Under the pieces are notes generated by a model. That model was not told where the DNA came from. It saw nothing but the letters and a program-made list of their open reading frames with translations, and did no database searches. From Austropuccinia psidii (lineage: Eukaryota; Basidiomycota; Pucciniomycetes; Pucciniales; Sphaerophragmiaceae): a stretch of DNA of 64,000 nt. Made by a program: the position numbers and the translations under genes. The DNA lies in contig JALGQZ010000006.1 of the NCBI GenBank assembly GCA_023105745.1, positions 2,095,468-2,159,467 of the forward strand. The letters are read 5' to 3'. This document shows, piece by piece, positions 9,334-20,230 of the stretch. The stretch's first letter is position 1. Every line of letters starts with the position of its first letter.

Positions 9334-11160
9334 TGTGAGCCTTAGAGGTAATTTCATATACCCAAAAGACCACAAATACAAAAATAACATATTAATATAA
9401 ATAAAAGAAATTTATTTATATTATTAAAATAAAAATCAAAATATAAATATAAAATTATATTAAAAATAAGAAATTAATTACAATTTAAAAATAAAATTAC
9501 ATTAAATTTTGTAATTATAAAATTACATTTATACTTAAAAAAATTAAGTAAAAATGAAATTTTAACAAAATTGTAAAAAAATAAATAAATTTGGAAAAAA
9601 ATTAAATAAAAATTATTATAAATTTTTATCCAATAAATAAACATATAAAAATTATGTAACCATTGGATTCCTCATAAAAAATCAGGTGGGGTCACCTCTG
9701 AGTGAAGTTCTTGTAGCTCAACTCTAAATAAGCTTAAATTAAGTTTTTAGTATTTTCAATACAAAAGTTGAAAATCATCAAAACTTTAATTTAATTCACA
9801 CCACATGTGGTGTTAACCATCAATTTTTGTGTTAAAATTGAGGTGTTGTGTTTAGTTTAGAAGTTATGTGGAATTGAAGTATTTTCAATTGAATTCAATT
9901 GAAATGTCAAAATGTGCACGTGTATTACATAAGTGAACTTTGATTTACATATGAGGTATCAATTATTACTGTATTGTACTGTACAATTCAATTGAATTAC
10001 ATATGTAAATTATAAGTATAATACATGATGAGGAATTAAAGGAAAAATAAATTGGAAATATTAAATTTGGGGGGGAAAAGGAACTCCAGCTCTAAGGGGG
10101 AGCTAGACCCCCAAAATCCTTGCTGACACGCGTGGGATGTAAAAATTCATGCAAGAGTTCATCAATTTTGACCTGGAATTGAGTTACAGGGTCTGTGGAC
10201 TCAATTGATGATGAGGTTTTGATACCAACTCTGGTAGTTTTAGCTGTTGCCAAGAGGGTAAAACTACCCTTAAGATAAAACCATCATAGTAAAAACAGTT
10301 TTAACTGGTTTCTAAGTCTCTTACACAAATTCTGACGTGGTTTGAAGCCTCTAGACCAGGTATTGCTATAGTAATGGCTGATTTAAGGGTCTAAAATGGC
10401 TAAAAAGGGCTTAAACCAGCCCTTTTTGGTCTAAATCAGGGTTCAAAGATGCCATAATTGGCTTTTCTGTTGTCAGAATTTTTTTCACGACTGACAAGAG
10501 TAAATTTTACTTTTGGAGTAAGAAAATTGATGGCTATAAAAGAATGTCTTCTTTGCCCCACTTTTCTCTTCATGTTAGAATCTTTTCCTTTTATAATTAG
10601 TTTAAACATTGTTAAACCAATCAACAAGAGATTCAAACCAACTTTATTAAATCATTTTAAACCTTGTAACAACGTGAAAAAATCATTATAATCATTGTTT
10701 GTAACTCTTATAATCATTTTTACCCCTGAACCACCCCAAAAGTGAATTAAAGCATCTTTCATCACTGTAAGCTTTGTCACTTTGTTTCCAAATTCACTCT
10801 GGTCACTTTTGGGCGTGTTTTCTCTTTAATATTCTTTTTAAAGACTTTGTTCTTTAATTAATTTCTTTCAGTTCTTTGCTCAATTAATTCCAATTGAAAT
10901 TGCTCTTGCAGAAATTTCTTTTGTAGCCTTAAAATATCTCTTGTAGAGTATTTTTTGGATAAATTTTTATTGTTGGTAAAACAATAAACTTTTATAATAT
11001 TATTGTTTTATACTAATAAAGTTATAAACAATAAGATTGGCGCGTTTTCTCTTAAAAGAAATATTTCTTACTATTTTTGATTGAATTTTTACCTCATACA
11101 AATTTTGAGGACAAGAAAAGTACTTGATTTTTAATCAAAGTTTCATATCCACACCTTACA
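9334..11160 (+). mobile_element. Solo LTR-1 inserted in gag of copy A
   Basis: It begins TGTGAGCCTTAGAGG, ends CACACCTTACA, is 1827 bp long and is flanked by a perfect duplication TGATG (9329-9333 and 11161-11165). The second full copy at 47239 is co-linear throughout. No internal coding region is present, so it is what remains after recombination between the two LTRs of a complete element. Confidence 0.93.
10535..10542 (+). promoter_or_regulatory. TATA box of solo LTR-1
   Basis: TATAAAAG follows GAAAATTGATGGC and precedes a CT-rich start region (TGTCTTCTTTGCCCC). The same context stands at 48434 in the other copy. Confidence 0.55.
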
Positions 11161-11165
11161 TGATG

Positions 11166-11464
11166 GCGCCTCAGCAGTTCCTCAACTGAGGGCCCCGCAT
11201 GGAAGGAGCAGCACCATCCAGGAAGGAAGGAAGAGGGCCAAGAAGATCAATTTCATTGTCAGGGGTGGTTGGCGGCCTTCCAGGACTTTCAAGAACCAAT
11301 CCCAAGGTTCAAGGTGAAGATGATGATGAGGAGGAGGAAGGGTCTGATGGTACTGAAGGTGTTCCTGCTCCTGTGGGGGCATCCGAGAGTACTGGAGGAC
11401 CAACTCTAGCCCAGTCTGATCAGGCTGTCTCTCATCAATCTGAACCATCTTTATTGGCCATTAT
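11166..11464 (+). pseudogene. Gag of copy A, segment 2
   Basis: This segment carries the disordered N-terminal part of gag: a basic stretch (KEGRGPRRS), an acidic run around DDDEEEEG and a serine/proline-rich linker ending in EPSLLAI. An in-frame TGA at 11187-11189 separates it from segment 1. It stops at 11464, where copy B begins; the last five bases, ATTAT, are repeated at 22397-22401, after which the same frame resumes. The open frame running on to 11543 is read from the LTR of B. Confidence 0.75.
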
Positions 11465-13615
11465 TGTAAGGTTTGTCTATGAAACTATTGATAATAGTAG
11501 CAAAATAAAGAGTACTATGACTGTCCTCAGTACAAATATATAATGTAATGAAATATTACAACCACAAATTTATATATAATCATTAAAAATAATCATATAT
11601 AAAAAAAATAAATTTAATTATTATTACAAAATATAATAATAATAAAAAATTATAATTATTCTATTATTGTTATAGTCACTGACAGTTATACCAATAAGAA
11701 GTGTAAAGATCTTAATGAGACAATTACACGTGGAGAATATGAATATTAGCCACTTATAAATAATATAAATACTATTTATAAAAGAATTAAACACACACTG
11801 TGCAGAATTAATTCTTATAGAATAAAAATTCTCTATAAAAAACCTAATACTAGATAAAAAAAAGATAGAATTTTAGAGAAAACTTACTTATAATATCTAT
11901 TCAATACAACAAGCCAAACAACAACAGTTATTATATTAAATAATGATTATAAGTTAAAAACAGGCCAAAAATCAAGAATTTTAAAGATACGACAACTTTT
12001 TATAATAAGAATTATGATTAAAGAGTTTTTAAGAGGAATTTGTTGATTTTAAAAGATATTTAAGATGATTAATTTTCTATAATAAAATATACTATTGGTG
12101 ATTACAACAATAATCTAAATTCTATGATTTCAATTCTTTAATTTTGATTAATAAAGAATAAAATAACTTAAGAGCTACTTTAATAATAAGATTTTATATT
12201 TAATAAACCTTTATCTGTTTAAATTTCTAATATGATTGGATTGATAATGAGTAATGGACAAAAACAGTGATGAAAAGACTCTTTTTATGTCTTCAGAGAA
12301 GCTCTCATGATTCATAATGAATATAGAGGGCGTGCTCAGGTCAAAACTGAAAAACCATGCTTAAAAATAAAGTTGTTAACTTAAAGTAACTCATTTTTAA
12401 TTCCAATTTAAAGTTATCAGTGTTATTCTTAACTCCATGTAGCTTTAATCCTCATTTAAACTTATTATTTTAAGTTTTTAATATAAATAAGCTTATTTAT
12501 ATTAAGCTTCATCACATGAACAACTTAAAAATAGAGTTTCAAGAAGAAATCTCTTAGACTCAATTTGTAATTAATTTTTAAAGAAATTATAATTTTCTTT
12601 GGGCTTTAATTAAAAGAGTATATTTCCAGGCTAAATACCCAGGAAATTTATTTGTAAAAGATACTTAAAATTTAATTTAAATATATATAATATTGAATTG
12701 TAAGCTTTGTGAAAGTTTCAAGCAAATCCATTAAGAATTGGATTTTTAATGAATTTTTAAAGTCATTGCTATTTTCCCATGTAAAATAGCAATACACACC
12801 AAACCTTAACTTTTGATAAGGTTTTAATGCTTGTAACCTTAAAGTTTTAAGCTTAATTAAGCTTTCAAACTTCTTAAAACCTTCAATTCAAGCCTGCATA
12901 TTGGGATTTACCCTTTGGCAGCTTGAAATTCCTGTCTAATTTGGGATAAAGCCAGTTTAAACTTTAATGTTGGATCAAAGTCTAATCTTAAAGTTTAAAT
13001 AAGGTTGAAAATCCTCCAATACAGGTGGAAAACCTTAATTGAATCCTTGCAGATCCATAAAGTTGGGTACCCCAGCTCTGTTTGGTCTTTTTCTTTCTCC
13101 CACCTTTTTGTGTGGATTTTGCCCTTTTATTTATTTAAAGCCATACTATGGCCTTAAACCCTTTTAAATTGAGCTCATGCAGGATGTACATTCTGTACGG
13201 CAAATCCTTAGCCAATTCAGTAAATATACACCACACCTCAATTTTAACTAAAATTTTGGTAATTTACATAAACCTTATGCAACTTTAAATTTAAGCTTAT
13301 TTAAGCTTAAATTTAACAATTTTAAAAAAATGTTAAAAAGTTACATTAGTACTGTGAGATTCTTAAATATTCTATTAACATAAGAAGTAAGTGTTTTTGG
13401 GTATAACACCTTATGGATGTACCCTAGGTTATTTTTGGTGTAGAATTCAAAAATTACATAATACTTATAACTTTGTTTATCCAAAAAAAATTATACTTAT
13501 TTTTTGTTATTTTTTATTTTGAATTAAATTAAAAAGTCTGTTGAAGAAAAATCTAACTGTGTATAAAGTTATTTGTGGCCTTATGGGTATGTTATACATA
13601 CCTCACAGGCTCACA
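11465..13615 (-). mobile_element. 3' LTR of copy B (LTR-2)
   Basis: On the plus strand it starts TGTAAGGTTTGTC and ends CTCACAGGCTCACA; on the coding strand it therefore runs TGTGAGCC to CCTTACA. It matches 20231-22396 along its length. Contained open frames are not conserved between copies. Confidence 0.93.
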
Positions 13616-13640
13616 TTCCCTACCACCAAAAAAAACTGTA
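13616..13640 (-). promoter_or_regulatory. Polypurine tract of copy B
   Basis: The minus strand reads TTTTTTTTGGTGGTAGGGAA directly before the TG of the 3' LTR. The same GGTGGTAGGGAA precedes the 3' LTR of copy C at 53642-53653. Confidence 0.75.
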
Positions 13641-13659
13641 ACACAATTTTTCTTTTGTA

Positions 13660-13694
13660 GTATACCCCCAAGTTATTTGGGGGGGGGGTATAAT
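13660..13694. repeat. Hairpin upstream of the purine tract of copy B
   Basis: TATACCCCC pairs with GGGGGTATA across an AAGTTATTTG loop, with a run of ten G on one arm. The equivalent hairpin in copy C is at 53583-53610. Confidence 0.7.
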
Positions 13695-13755
13695 CCACTG
13701 TCCATCCTCTCTACCTATACTTTTCTAAGTATGTAAAGCACACAATTCAAACTTT

Positions 13756-14442
13756 TCATTGAGCAATTGGTCTTCTCTCATGTCTGAATCTTCTGAGAAA
13801 CTTATGAAAATCAGGTATTTTGCCTTCTACAATCCATTCATCTTCATGTTGTGGATTTTTATACCTGACTAAGTATTCTCTTTCATTTTTTCCCCTAAGT
13901 CTTCTTTCTTTCAATACTTTTAGTACCTTTTTATCCTCACTTTGATGTAGTAAGGGTACTTCTAAGGGTGTTTCATTCCTCAAAGGAAATAGTTCCTTAT
14001 CACTTGAAGTGTAATGCTTTACTAGACTGACAGGGAAAGTTGGATGTTTGTTTTCCAGTTCTCCTGACAGCTCTACTTGTACTGCATTTGTCCCATTAAT
14101 GGCTTTAATAATAAATGGTCCCGCAAAGGAATCTTTTAATTTCTTTGGGCCTTTAATATTATTAAAGTTCAAGGTTGAAACTAGTATTAAGTCCCCTACT
14201 TTGAATTCTGGGGTCTTATGACTCTTATCCCATTTCTGTTTAGCATATTTAAAAGCATCATTAATGCTTTGATTTGCATGATGTCTTACTTTATCAAGCA
14301 ATAACTTAAAGCTTGAAGCAGTTGGATGAATATCAACCAGATCTTTTTTCAAAGTATCAACTGGAAGTTTGGGGTTCCATCCTTTTTCCAACATTGCAGG
14401 AGTTTTGCCTTTTGAAGCATGGATGGAGGTCTTGTAGGCTAA
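13756..14442 (-). pseudogene. Integrase C-terminus and chromodomain-like tail of copy B
   Basis: On the minus strand the frame runs from the end of the integrase core (GWNPKLPVDTLKKDL) through FKVGDLILVSTLNFNN, a GPF-type block (KLKDSFAGPFIIKAI) and KHPTFPVSLVKHY. It ends in a chromodomain-like module (EREYLVRYKNPQHEDEWI, about residues 175-193). The fold class is inferred from the aromatic-rich YLVRYKN...EDEW pattern. The segment is separated from the core by a stop near 14440 but is otherwise open for 212 residues. Confidence 0.8.
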
Positions 14443-15030
14443 TTACAATGCTGGTATAAGAGTACACCAATCATGGGTAAAGCCATCAAAATCTTTAAAC
14501 TCCATACCATAAGCACAAAATCTTCTGATCATGTCCTCAAGGGTGTGAATCATTCTTTCTGCCAGCCCATCTGTTTGCGGATGGTAGGCTGTTGAGAATG
14601 ATAGTCTTGTACCCAAAATCTTATGTAAATTAGTCCATAAGGCTGATGTAAATTTTGGGTCTCTGTCACTAATGATGTTTTTAAAGAGACCAGTATGGGA
14701 TATTACCCTATTCCAGATCAAAAGAGCTGTATCCATAGCTGTGTCATCTTTGTGACATGGTAAAAAGATTGGTGTTTTGCTATATCTGTCCACAATGACA
14801 AGACATGCATTGTAACCTTTATCATCTCCAGGTGGTAAGGCAGTTACCCAATCCATGTGAACCACTTCCCATGGGGTACTTGGTTCTTGAATATGGATCA
14901 TAAAACCAAATATTTTCCCAGTAACTTTATTGGCTTTCTGGAATCTATCACAACTGTGACAGTACTCAATGACATCTTTTCTCCAAGATGGCCACCAGGA
15001 ACATGTCTTAATTCTTTCCATAGTTCTGTA
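14443..15030 (-). pseudogene. Integrase zinc-binding end and catalytic core of copy B
   Basis: The minus-strand frame begins just inside the HHCC zinc module ([19 protein letters not shown]) and carries the DDE core: Asp in [10 protein letters not shown], Asp in SDRDPKFTS and Glu in [15 protein letters not shown]. All three catalytic residues are present. A TAA at the upstream edge cuts it from the preceding frame (SGHLS then stop), and a stop follows CTLIPAL. The product would catalyse strand transfer of the element cDNA; as it stands the reading frame is interrupted. Confidence 0.85.
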
Positions 15031-15789
15031 TTAAGACAGATGTCCAGAATATATGTTATCATGGCATTCTAGTAGTATGGTGTTAATTAACATTCTACTA
15101 CATAGGACCATGACACATGTGTGTTTAGATCTATGATATAGTATACCATCAAACAAATGGAATATTCTATTATCATAAGATGTTTTCCAAATATCATCCA
15201 GAGAATTAGCCAAGGCTACATCTTTGCAATCTTTGTCAAGCAGAGAAGTAAGAATATGACAATTCTTATCTTGCTTATAGCTTTCTCTAACTTCTTCAAA
15301 GAATTCTGTTCCAACATCTGTGATATTAATTCCTTCAATTGGAATTTGAGGTTCTGCACTTGTAGGATCATAGGCAGGGTTATAAGGCTTATTTGGTAAT
15401 GCCCATCTACTTAAGCCATAGGCATTCTTATGAATATTTCCAGCTTTATGTACTATGGTCATATTGCCTCTATACTCCTGTATAGCAATCTGCCATCTTA
15501 ACATGTGTCTGTTCAGAGTTTTCATTTTAAGAAGTGATTTTACTGCATTACAATCAGTAATTACTTCAAACACATGACCATCAAGATAGTAATGAAGTTT
15601 TTCCAAAGCCCAAACAAGGCAAAGGCACTCCATCTGGCTAGCTCCATATCTGGCATCAGTAGGTTTAATTTGTCTTGAAATAAAACAAATTGGACCTTCA
15701 TAAGGTTTTTCATTGACAATTTGAACTTGATGAAGAGCAGCTTCTAAACCTTCACCACATGCATCAATATACAGCTTGAAAGGAAGCTT
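15031..15789 (-). pseudogene. RNase H and integrase linker of copy B
   Basis: The minus strand gives the RNase H domain of Ty3 pol: an acidic residue in [10 protein letters not shown] (near 15780, just after a TGA), [20 protein letters not shown], an Asp in [13 protein letters not shown] and the [15 protein letters not shown] segment, where the usual Asp of NADGLSR is Tyr. A long linker to the integrase zinc module follows ([17 protein letters not shown]). It removes the RNA strand during reverse transcription. The TGA at its start and the Asp-to-Tyr change suggest loss of function. Confidence 0.75.
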
Positions 15790-16176
15790 TCAGTCTGACA
15801 TCAAGAATAATGGTGCATTGGTCAAGGCATAATTGATTTTATCATATGATTGAATCCTCTCCTGTGTCATTTCAAAAACAGTTTGTTGATCACAAATTCT
15901 GTATAATGATCTGGCATGAATAGCAAAATCTTCAAGGTGTTGCCTGTAAGAACTTGCAAACCCTAAAAAAGACATCATTTCTTTTTTGTTCTGGGGCATT
16001 TTCTTCAGTAAAACTGCAGCCACTTTGTTTTTGTCAACACCAACACTAAGTCCTGAGACTACATGTCCTAGAGATTTTAACTCATAAAGCCCAAAATTAC
16101 ATTTTTTAAGAGATATTTTCATGTTCACTTGAAGAATTTTCTTAAGTAATAATGAAAGTCTCTCTAAATGTAATTG
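15790..16176 (-). pseudogene. RT thumb/connection region of copy B
   Basis: This continues RT after a TGA that replaces the tryptophan position downstream of the YIDD motif. It includes KISLKKCNFGLYELKSLGHVVS, the region before and after the primer grip, and FLGFASSYRQHLEDFAIHARSLY, the usual end of RT in Ty3 elements. The segment is otherwise uninterrupted for 112 residues from the first internal methionine. Confidence 0.8.
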
Positions 16177-16836
16177 TCAGGTTTCTAAACAAATGATAAT
16201 GTCATCAATATAAATGATTAACCATCCTTCATAAAATTTATGTGGGAAGATGGTATTCATCATTCTCTGATAATGAGAGGGTACATTTTTAATACCAAAG
16301 GTCATCCTCAAATATTCATAAATACCACAATGAGCAATTATTCTCAATACTTTTCTAGCATGAGGTGTCAAAACATTCTGATGAAAGCCTTTTAGAGCAT
16401 CCATGGAAGTAATGAATCTTGCTTTGGATAATTGAATCAAGGTCTCATGAATTCTAGGGATTGGATTCCTGTCTGGAATAGTATAGGTATTCAGTGCTCT
16501 GAAATCACCAACCATCCTTAACTTATCATTATCCCAAGTAATGATTACTGGAGCTGTGACTTCTACCTCATTGTGTCCAACGTTTCTAAGAAATCCCAGT
16601 TTCATTAGTTCATTAATATGATTTTCTAATGCTTCTCTAGCCCTAGGGCTAGCTGGGTAAGCTGGTCTTCTTAATAGTGGCGGATAAGGCCTTTCCACAT
16701 TAAGCATAATGTCCACCTCATGGCCTTTTATAGCCCCAAGTGGTTCATTATCTGAAGCAAAGGCTTCCCTGTATTGAAATAAAATTTCAATAAGCTCTTC
16801 CTTCATTTCCAGTGTTAATTCAGGACTAATTTGTGC
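16177..16836 (-). pseudogene. Reverse transcriptase palm of copy B
   Basis: Read from 16806 on the minus strand, the frame shows GDFRALNTYTIPDRNPIPRI at about residues 100-119, a motif A aspartate in FITSMDALKGFHQ and the catalytic YIDD box at about residues 199-202. Both aspartates are intact. A stop at the upstream boundary, where copy C reads a glutamate codon, and a TGA at 16177 bracket it. This is the best-preserved RT in the window. Confidence 0.88.
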
Positions 16837-17044
16837 TTAAATAAATTGATTTGACACAAATTTTTCCTTATTAACATTTTTTACTTGTTTAATGACAGTA
16901 ATTTCTCTTTTTTCTAGAGGAAAAGCAAATTTTTGTCTTTTATTTTCCCCTATAGTGAAATGACTGTCTTTATGATTATTAATATCAATACCATAAATAT
17001 TGAGATAATCATTCCCAAGTATAAATATTGTGAAGTACAATTAT
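16837..17044 (-). pseudogene. Protease-RT linker of copy B
   Basis: The frame includes ILGNDYLNIYGIDINNHKD and GENKRQKFAFPLEKREITVI, the end of the retropepsin-like protease and the linker to RT, co-linear with copy C at 50230-50460. A frameshift near 17040 separates it from the protease active site, and a TAA ends it at 16837. Confidence 0.75.
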
Positions 17045-17959
17045 TCATGACAACAATTTCAACTTTTTCAATCTTAGACTTCCTGCAGGATGAGGAAATA
17101 TGATTGCTGCCTCAAATATACCCAAGGGGTGCATATTTTGGTTAGCACTGCTGAATGTTATACCTTCAATTGGAATTAATTTGTCTTGCCAATTGTTAGA
17201 AACCTTGTCAAGATAATCTTTTCCAACACAAGTGCAAAAAGCACCTGAGTCAAGTTGTATCTTGGCTTCTGTGTTGTTTATCACAATATTAGTGATACAA
17301 GATGAACCAGCTGTATAACCTTTACCTCTTGCAGGTTTGCTCTTCTGCATTTTAGCATTCAGCACATGTATGAGATCCATACATTCATCACTATACTGTG
17401 GTAAATGAGTGTGTCCCTCAGTGACTTCAAAAGAAACATTAATGGTTTCTATAATAAGCTCCTCTGGTACTTCTTCTTCTGAAGGCTCAGAATCACTTTC
17501 ATGTGAAGATACATCAGTTGGTTCTTTTGTGTTTTCCACTTTTTCAACATTTATCTCATTGATTCTTGTCTTTTTTGGGAAAGTGTTTGCTAAATGAGAT
17601 GTACTTCCACATTTGTGACAATTCAAAGGAAGTCTGTCTTGTGGTTTATTTGGCTTTGAAATTGGTTTCCCATCGGTCTTGTTGTCTATTGGGGATTTGG
17701 ACCAATTTCTTCCAATTTTTGTTCTAGTAGTGATGTTCTCCATAGCATTGATATAATCCTCTGTAGAGCAAGGCTCAATACATCTGCTTCTTATAGCATG
17801 CTCAAGGTCACCACCACACTTTCTTAATATCCTTTTACGTATCATTGTTTCAGAAATATCAGGATGAAGGGCAGTTAGTCTGTCCTTCTGCTTAAGAGAA
17901 CAAGACATGGGCCTGTCCCTCTCAATATTAAAAATGGCTTCTTCAAAAGAATTTTCCAT
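17045..17959 (-). pseudogene. Gag C-terminus, zinc knuckle and protease of copy B
   Basis: The frame starts with the capsid-like C-terminal part (MENSFEEAIFNIERDRPMS). A zinc knuckle follows at residues 114-127 (CHKCGSTSHLANTF) whose last cysteine is Phe. Then come an acidic serine-rich linker and an aspartic protease with DSGA at residues 237-240 (IQLDSGAFCTCVG). The protease would process the polyprotein and its active site is intact; the knuckle, which packages element RNA, has lost one zinc ligand. Gag, protease and RT share one frame in this family, so no gag-pol frameshift is needed. Confidence 0.85.
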
Positions 17960-19516
17960 TCTAAATCTCCAGGAATAATTTGCAAATTTGGAAATAATTT
18001 GTTCTTTCCACTAAGGCCAAGAATGTTTACCATGGTCTTGTCTCATTTTGTAATACCATTTCTTTGCTGATCTGGTAAATAATTAGTGTAATCTGGCACT
18101 TATGTATTCATCTGGTATTTTAAAGTCTTCTTTAAACATATCAATTGTTTTCATACATGCCATATGATTATATTCTCCTTCACCATTGAAGGTTGGCGAT
18201 TCCTCTAATTTTGGAATGTCTTTGAAATTGCAAGCAGTTTCCACCTCATTACTTGAAATGGTATGATGTAAATCATTAAGCACATTTCTGTCAAGAATTG
18301 GTGCGGATTGCCTTGGAAATTCATTTTTCAGTGATATATTATTAATACTTGATTGAATGTCCTCTTTCAATTCAAGTCTTGCTTTATCACTTTTTTCCAA
18401 TTGTTCTTGGAAAAGAGCTGCATTGTGACCAGTTGAATTTTCCAAGTTTTGAACTTGTAATTTCAATTCTCTTAACTGTCCAGTTATAAAAGAAAATGAA
18501 TTGTCATCTGGTTAATTGAGCAAAGTAACTTTAGACTCAATTCTTGCACAAATTGGTGTCAAAGACACAATATTGTCTTTATTAACATTTTCAAGGCCAA
18601 TAATGGTCTTTTGATGGTCTTTCACTTTTAATATCTCATTACCCAGCTTTTGTTGGATATACTCAAATGTTTTGAACTTTTTCATAATTTTTTAATTACA
18701 AGATTCAAATTGAGTTACAAGCTTAACAAGATCTATTTTTTTTTTGGGAAAGATTGGATCAATCTTTCCTCCTCCTTGTTTTTGAATTCCATCAGAGTTC
18801 TTGCCATGTTGAACACATTGTCCATGGCTGTCTTTTCTTTCTTTGGGATTCTGTAATTCTGTGGGTAAGGCTTGTTCCATTTGGGCTTTGCCTTTCCCTT
18901 TGCCTTTTGCTTTCCCATCTGATTGGTCTTTGGGGCTTGCTTAAGCTTGCTTGGCACTTGTTGAGGCGGATTTTTGCTTATGGATGCTTGGGGAGCTTCC
19001 ACTGGGCTGTTTTCCTTGCCTTGGGCCAACTTCTTCTTCTGATCCTTTGATAACATGCTTTGGTTTCTCAACCAAGCTTTTATCTGTTGGACTTGTCCTT
19101 TGCAAGACATTGGTGTCCAACCCTTCAGAATTTCTTCTGTCTTTTCTGGCCCCATGAACTTCGTCACTTGAAGATAAGAGCTCATGGTGCCTATCCAAAG
19201 ACTTGGGAGAAGTTCCCACTCTTGCTGTTTGGTGGCCATAAACCAGTTCTTGTACTGAGACTGGTAAATCTCCACTGCTGCCTGTTGGAAATGATTCAGG
19301 TCTAACAGCAATAGCAGTTATGTCAGATTCTGGAATCCCAATAAGAGGTTCAAAGGTGCTGGCTAACCATTGGGAACTGGTGGAAGTTCTGGCATCCTCC
19401 ATTTGTGCCTCTCCTCTGGGCTGACATTCTTGTCTTTTAGATTTGTGACTGGAATGTCCTGGTCCAGATCCATTTGATTGGATGGAGTAATTACTTCCAC
19501 TTCTAGTAGGAGTCAT
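17960..19516 (-). pseudogene. Gag N-terminal and middle region of copy B
   Basis: An ATG at 19516-19514 opens the frame (MTPTRSGSNYS), which is serine/glutamine/glycine-rich and probably disordered. A basic stretch (KGKGKAQ), a lysine/glutamine-rich region likely to form coiled coil (ENSTGHNAALFQEQLEKSDK) and the start of the capsid-like domain (GEYNHMACMKTIDMF) follow. In-frame stops lie near 18941, 18500, 18080 and 18010. Gag would assemble the particle. The first part overlaps a second conserved frame (18733-19301), described separately. Confidence 0.82.
18733..19301 (-). CDS. Overlapping +1-frame ORF within gag of copy B (putative spliced exon 2)
   Basis: In the frame +1 to gag, the minus strand is open from 19301 to 18733, just after a TAA at 19320-19318. 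It encodes about 189 residues: DLNHFQQ, QSQYKNWFMATKQQEWELLP, LWIGTMSSYLQV, a GWTPMSCKGQVQQIKAWL block, a lysine/proline-rich middle and YRIPKKEKTAMDNVFNMART near the end. It looks globular, unlike the disordered gag frame it overlaps. No ATG stands near its start, but CTGCTATTGCTGTTAG immediately before 19301 is a good splice acceptor and joins in phase to the block at 19565-19681. The same frame is kept in copies C and D. Its function is unknown. Confidence 0.6.
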
Positions 19517-19564
19517 TGCACGTCAATTTTAAGAAAAAATAGACTAAGAATGGATTGAATTCAC

Positions 19565-19681
19565 CTGCTGGACCTTTAAAGGGTTCTTTGGTTATTAAAC
19601 CCCTTGGTGCTGGGCTAGTCTGAATTTCAATACTAGACTCTGAGGCTTCAGAGTCTGAAGAGCTGTCTCTAATTGATAACA
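19565..19681 (-). CDS. Putative upstream coding exon of copy B (117 bp)
   Basis: On the minus strand TTTTTGCTCTAG (acceptor) precedes 19681, and CCAGCAG followed by GTGAAT (donor) ends at 19565. The enclosed frame is acidic and serine-rich (SSSDSEASESSIEIQTSPA, then RGLITKEPFKGPA). Copy C has an exact-length counterpart at 45761-45877. Splicing to 19301 would remove 263 nt, including the gag start codon, and would join phase 1 to the overlapping ORF. The frame has no ATG of its own here, so an exon further upstream, perhaps from the LTR, would have to supply the start. Confidence 0.5.
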
Positions 19682-20209
19682 CTAGAGCAAAAATCAAAAT
19701 ATAAGTTATTTTATCAAACAATAAAAATAACTTATAAACTCAACTGATTGAATAAAGTTGTTTTAATGTAATTTATGGCAAATTAACTCAAAAATAAAGA
19801 AAAATGTCTAAGGTCAAAGAAAAAAATGTTTTTAGTAAATATTTTTGATTTTTTAATTTTTTATTTGATTTTCTATTTTCTTTAAAGAAATAATAATTAT
19901 GCAATTAACAAGTTTATTAATTGAAATTGTACTATTATTCACTTTATACTAGAATTACTCAAAGAGTAAATTTCAAGTCTGTGATGTGAAAAAGCCACTA
20001 GTTAGACAAAAGAAATTTATTCCAAGTCACTCAATAGTAAATTGTTTCAAACAATATTCTTAAGAAAAAATAACTTTATTAATATTATAAAGATTATTTA
20101 TAAGGGAGAAGTCCCAAAAAAGCCAATATTAAGATAAATATGGCAATTCTACGTCAAAAAACAGTAAAATAAGGTCTAGAATATGATTTATGTCCCAAGA
20201 ATTGGTTAA

Positions 20210-20230
20210 AATCATGGCCAGGACCCCAAA
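20210..20230 (-). promoter_or_regulatory. Putative primer-binding site of copy B
   Basis: The minus strand reads TTTGGGGTCCTGGCCATG directly after the 5' LTR end. Copies C and D have near-identical sequence in the same place, so it is under constraint. I cannot match it to a tRNA 3' end by eye. Confidence 0.6.
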
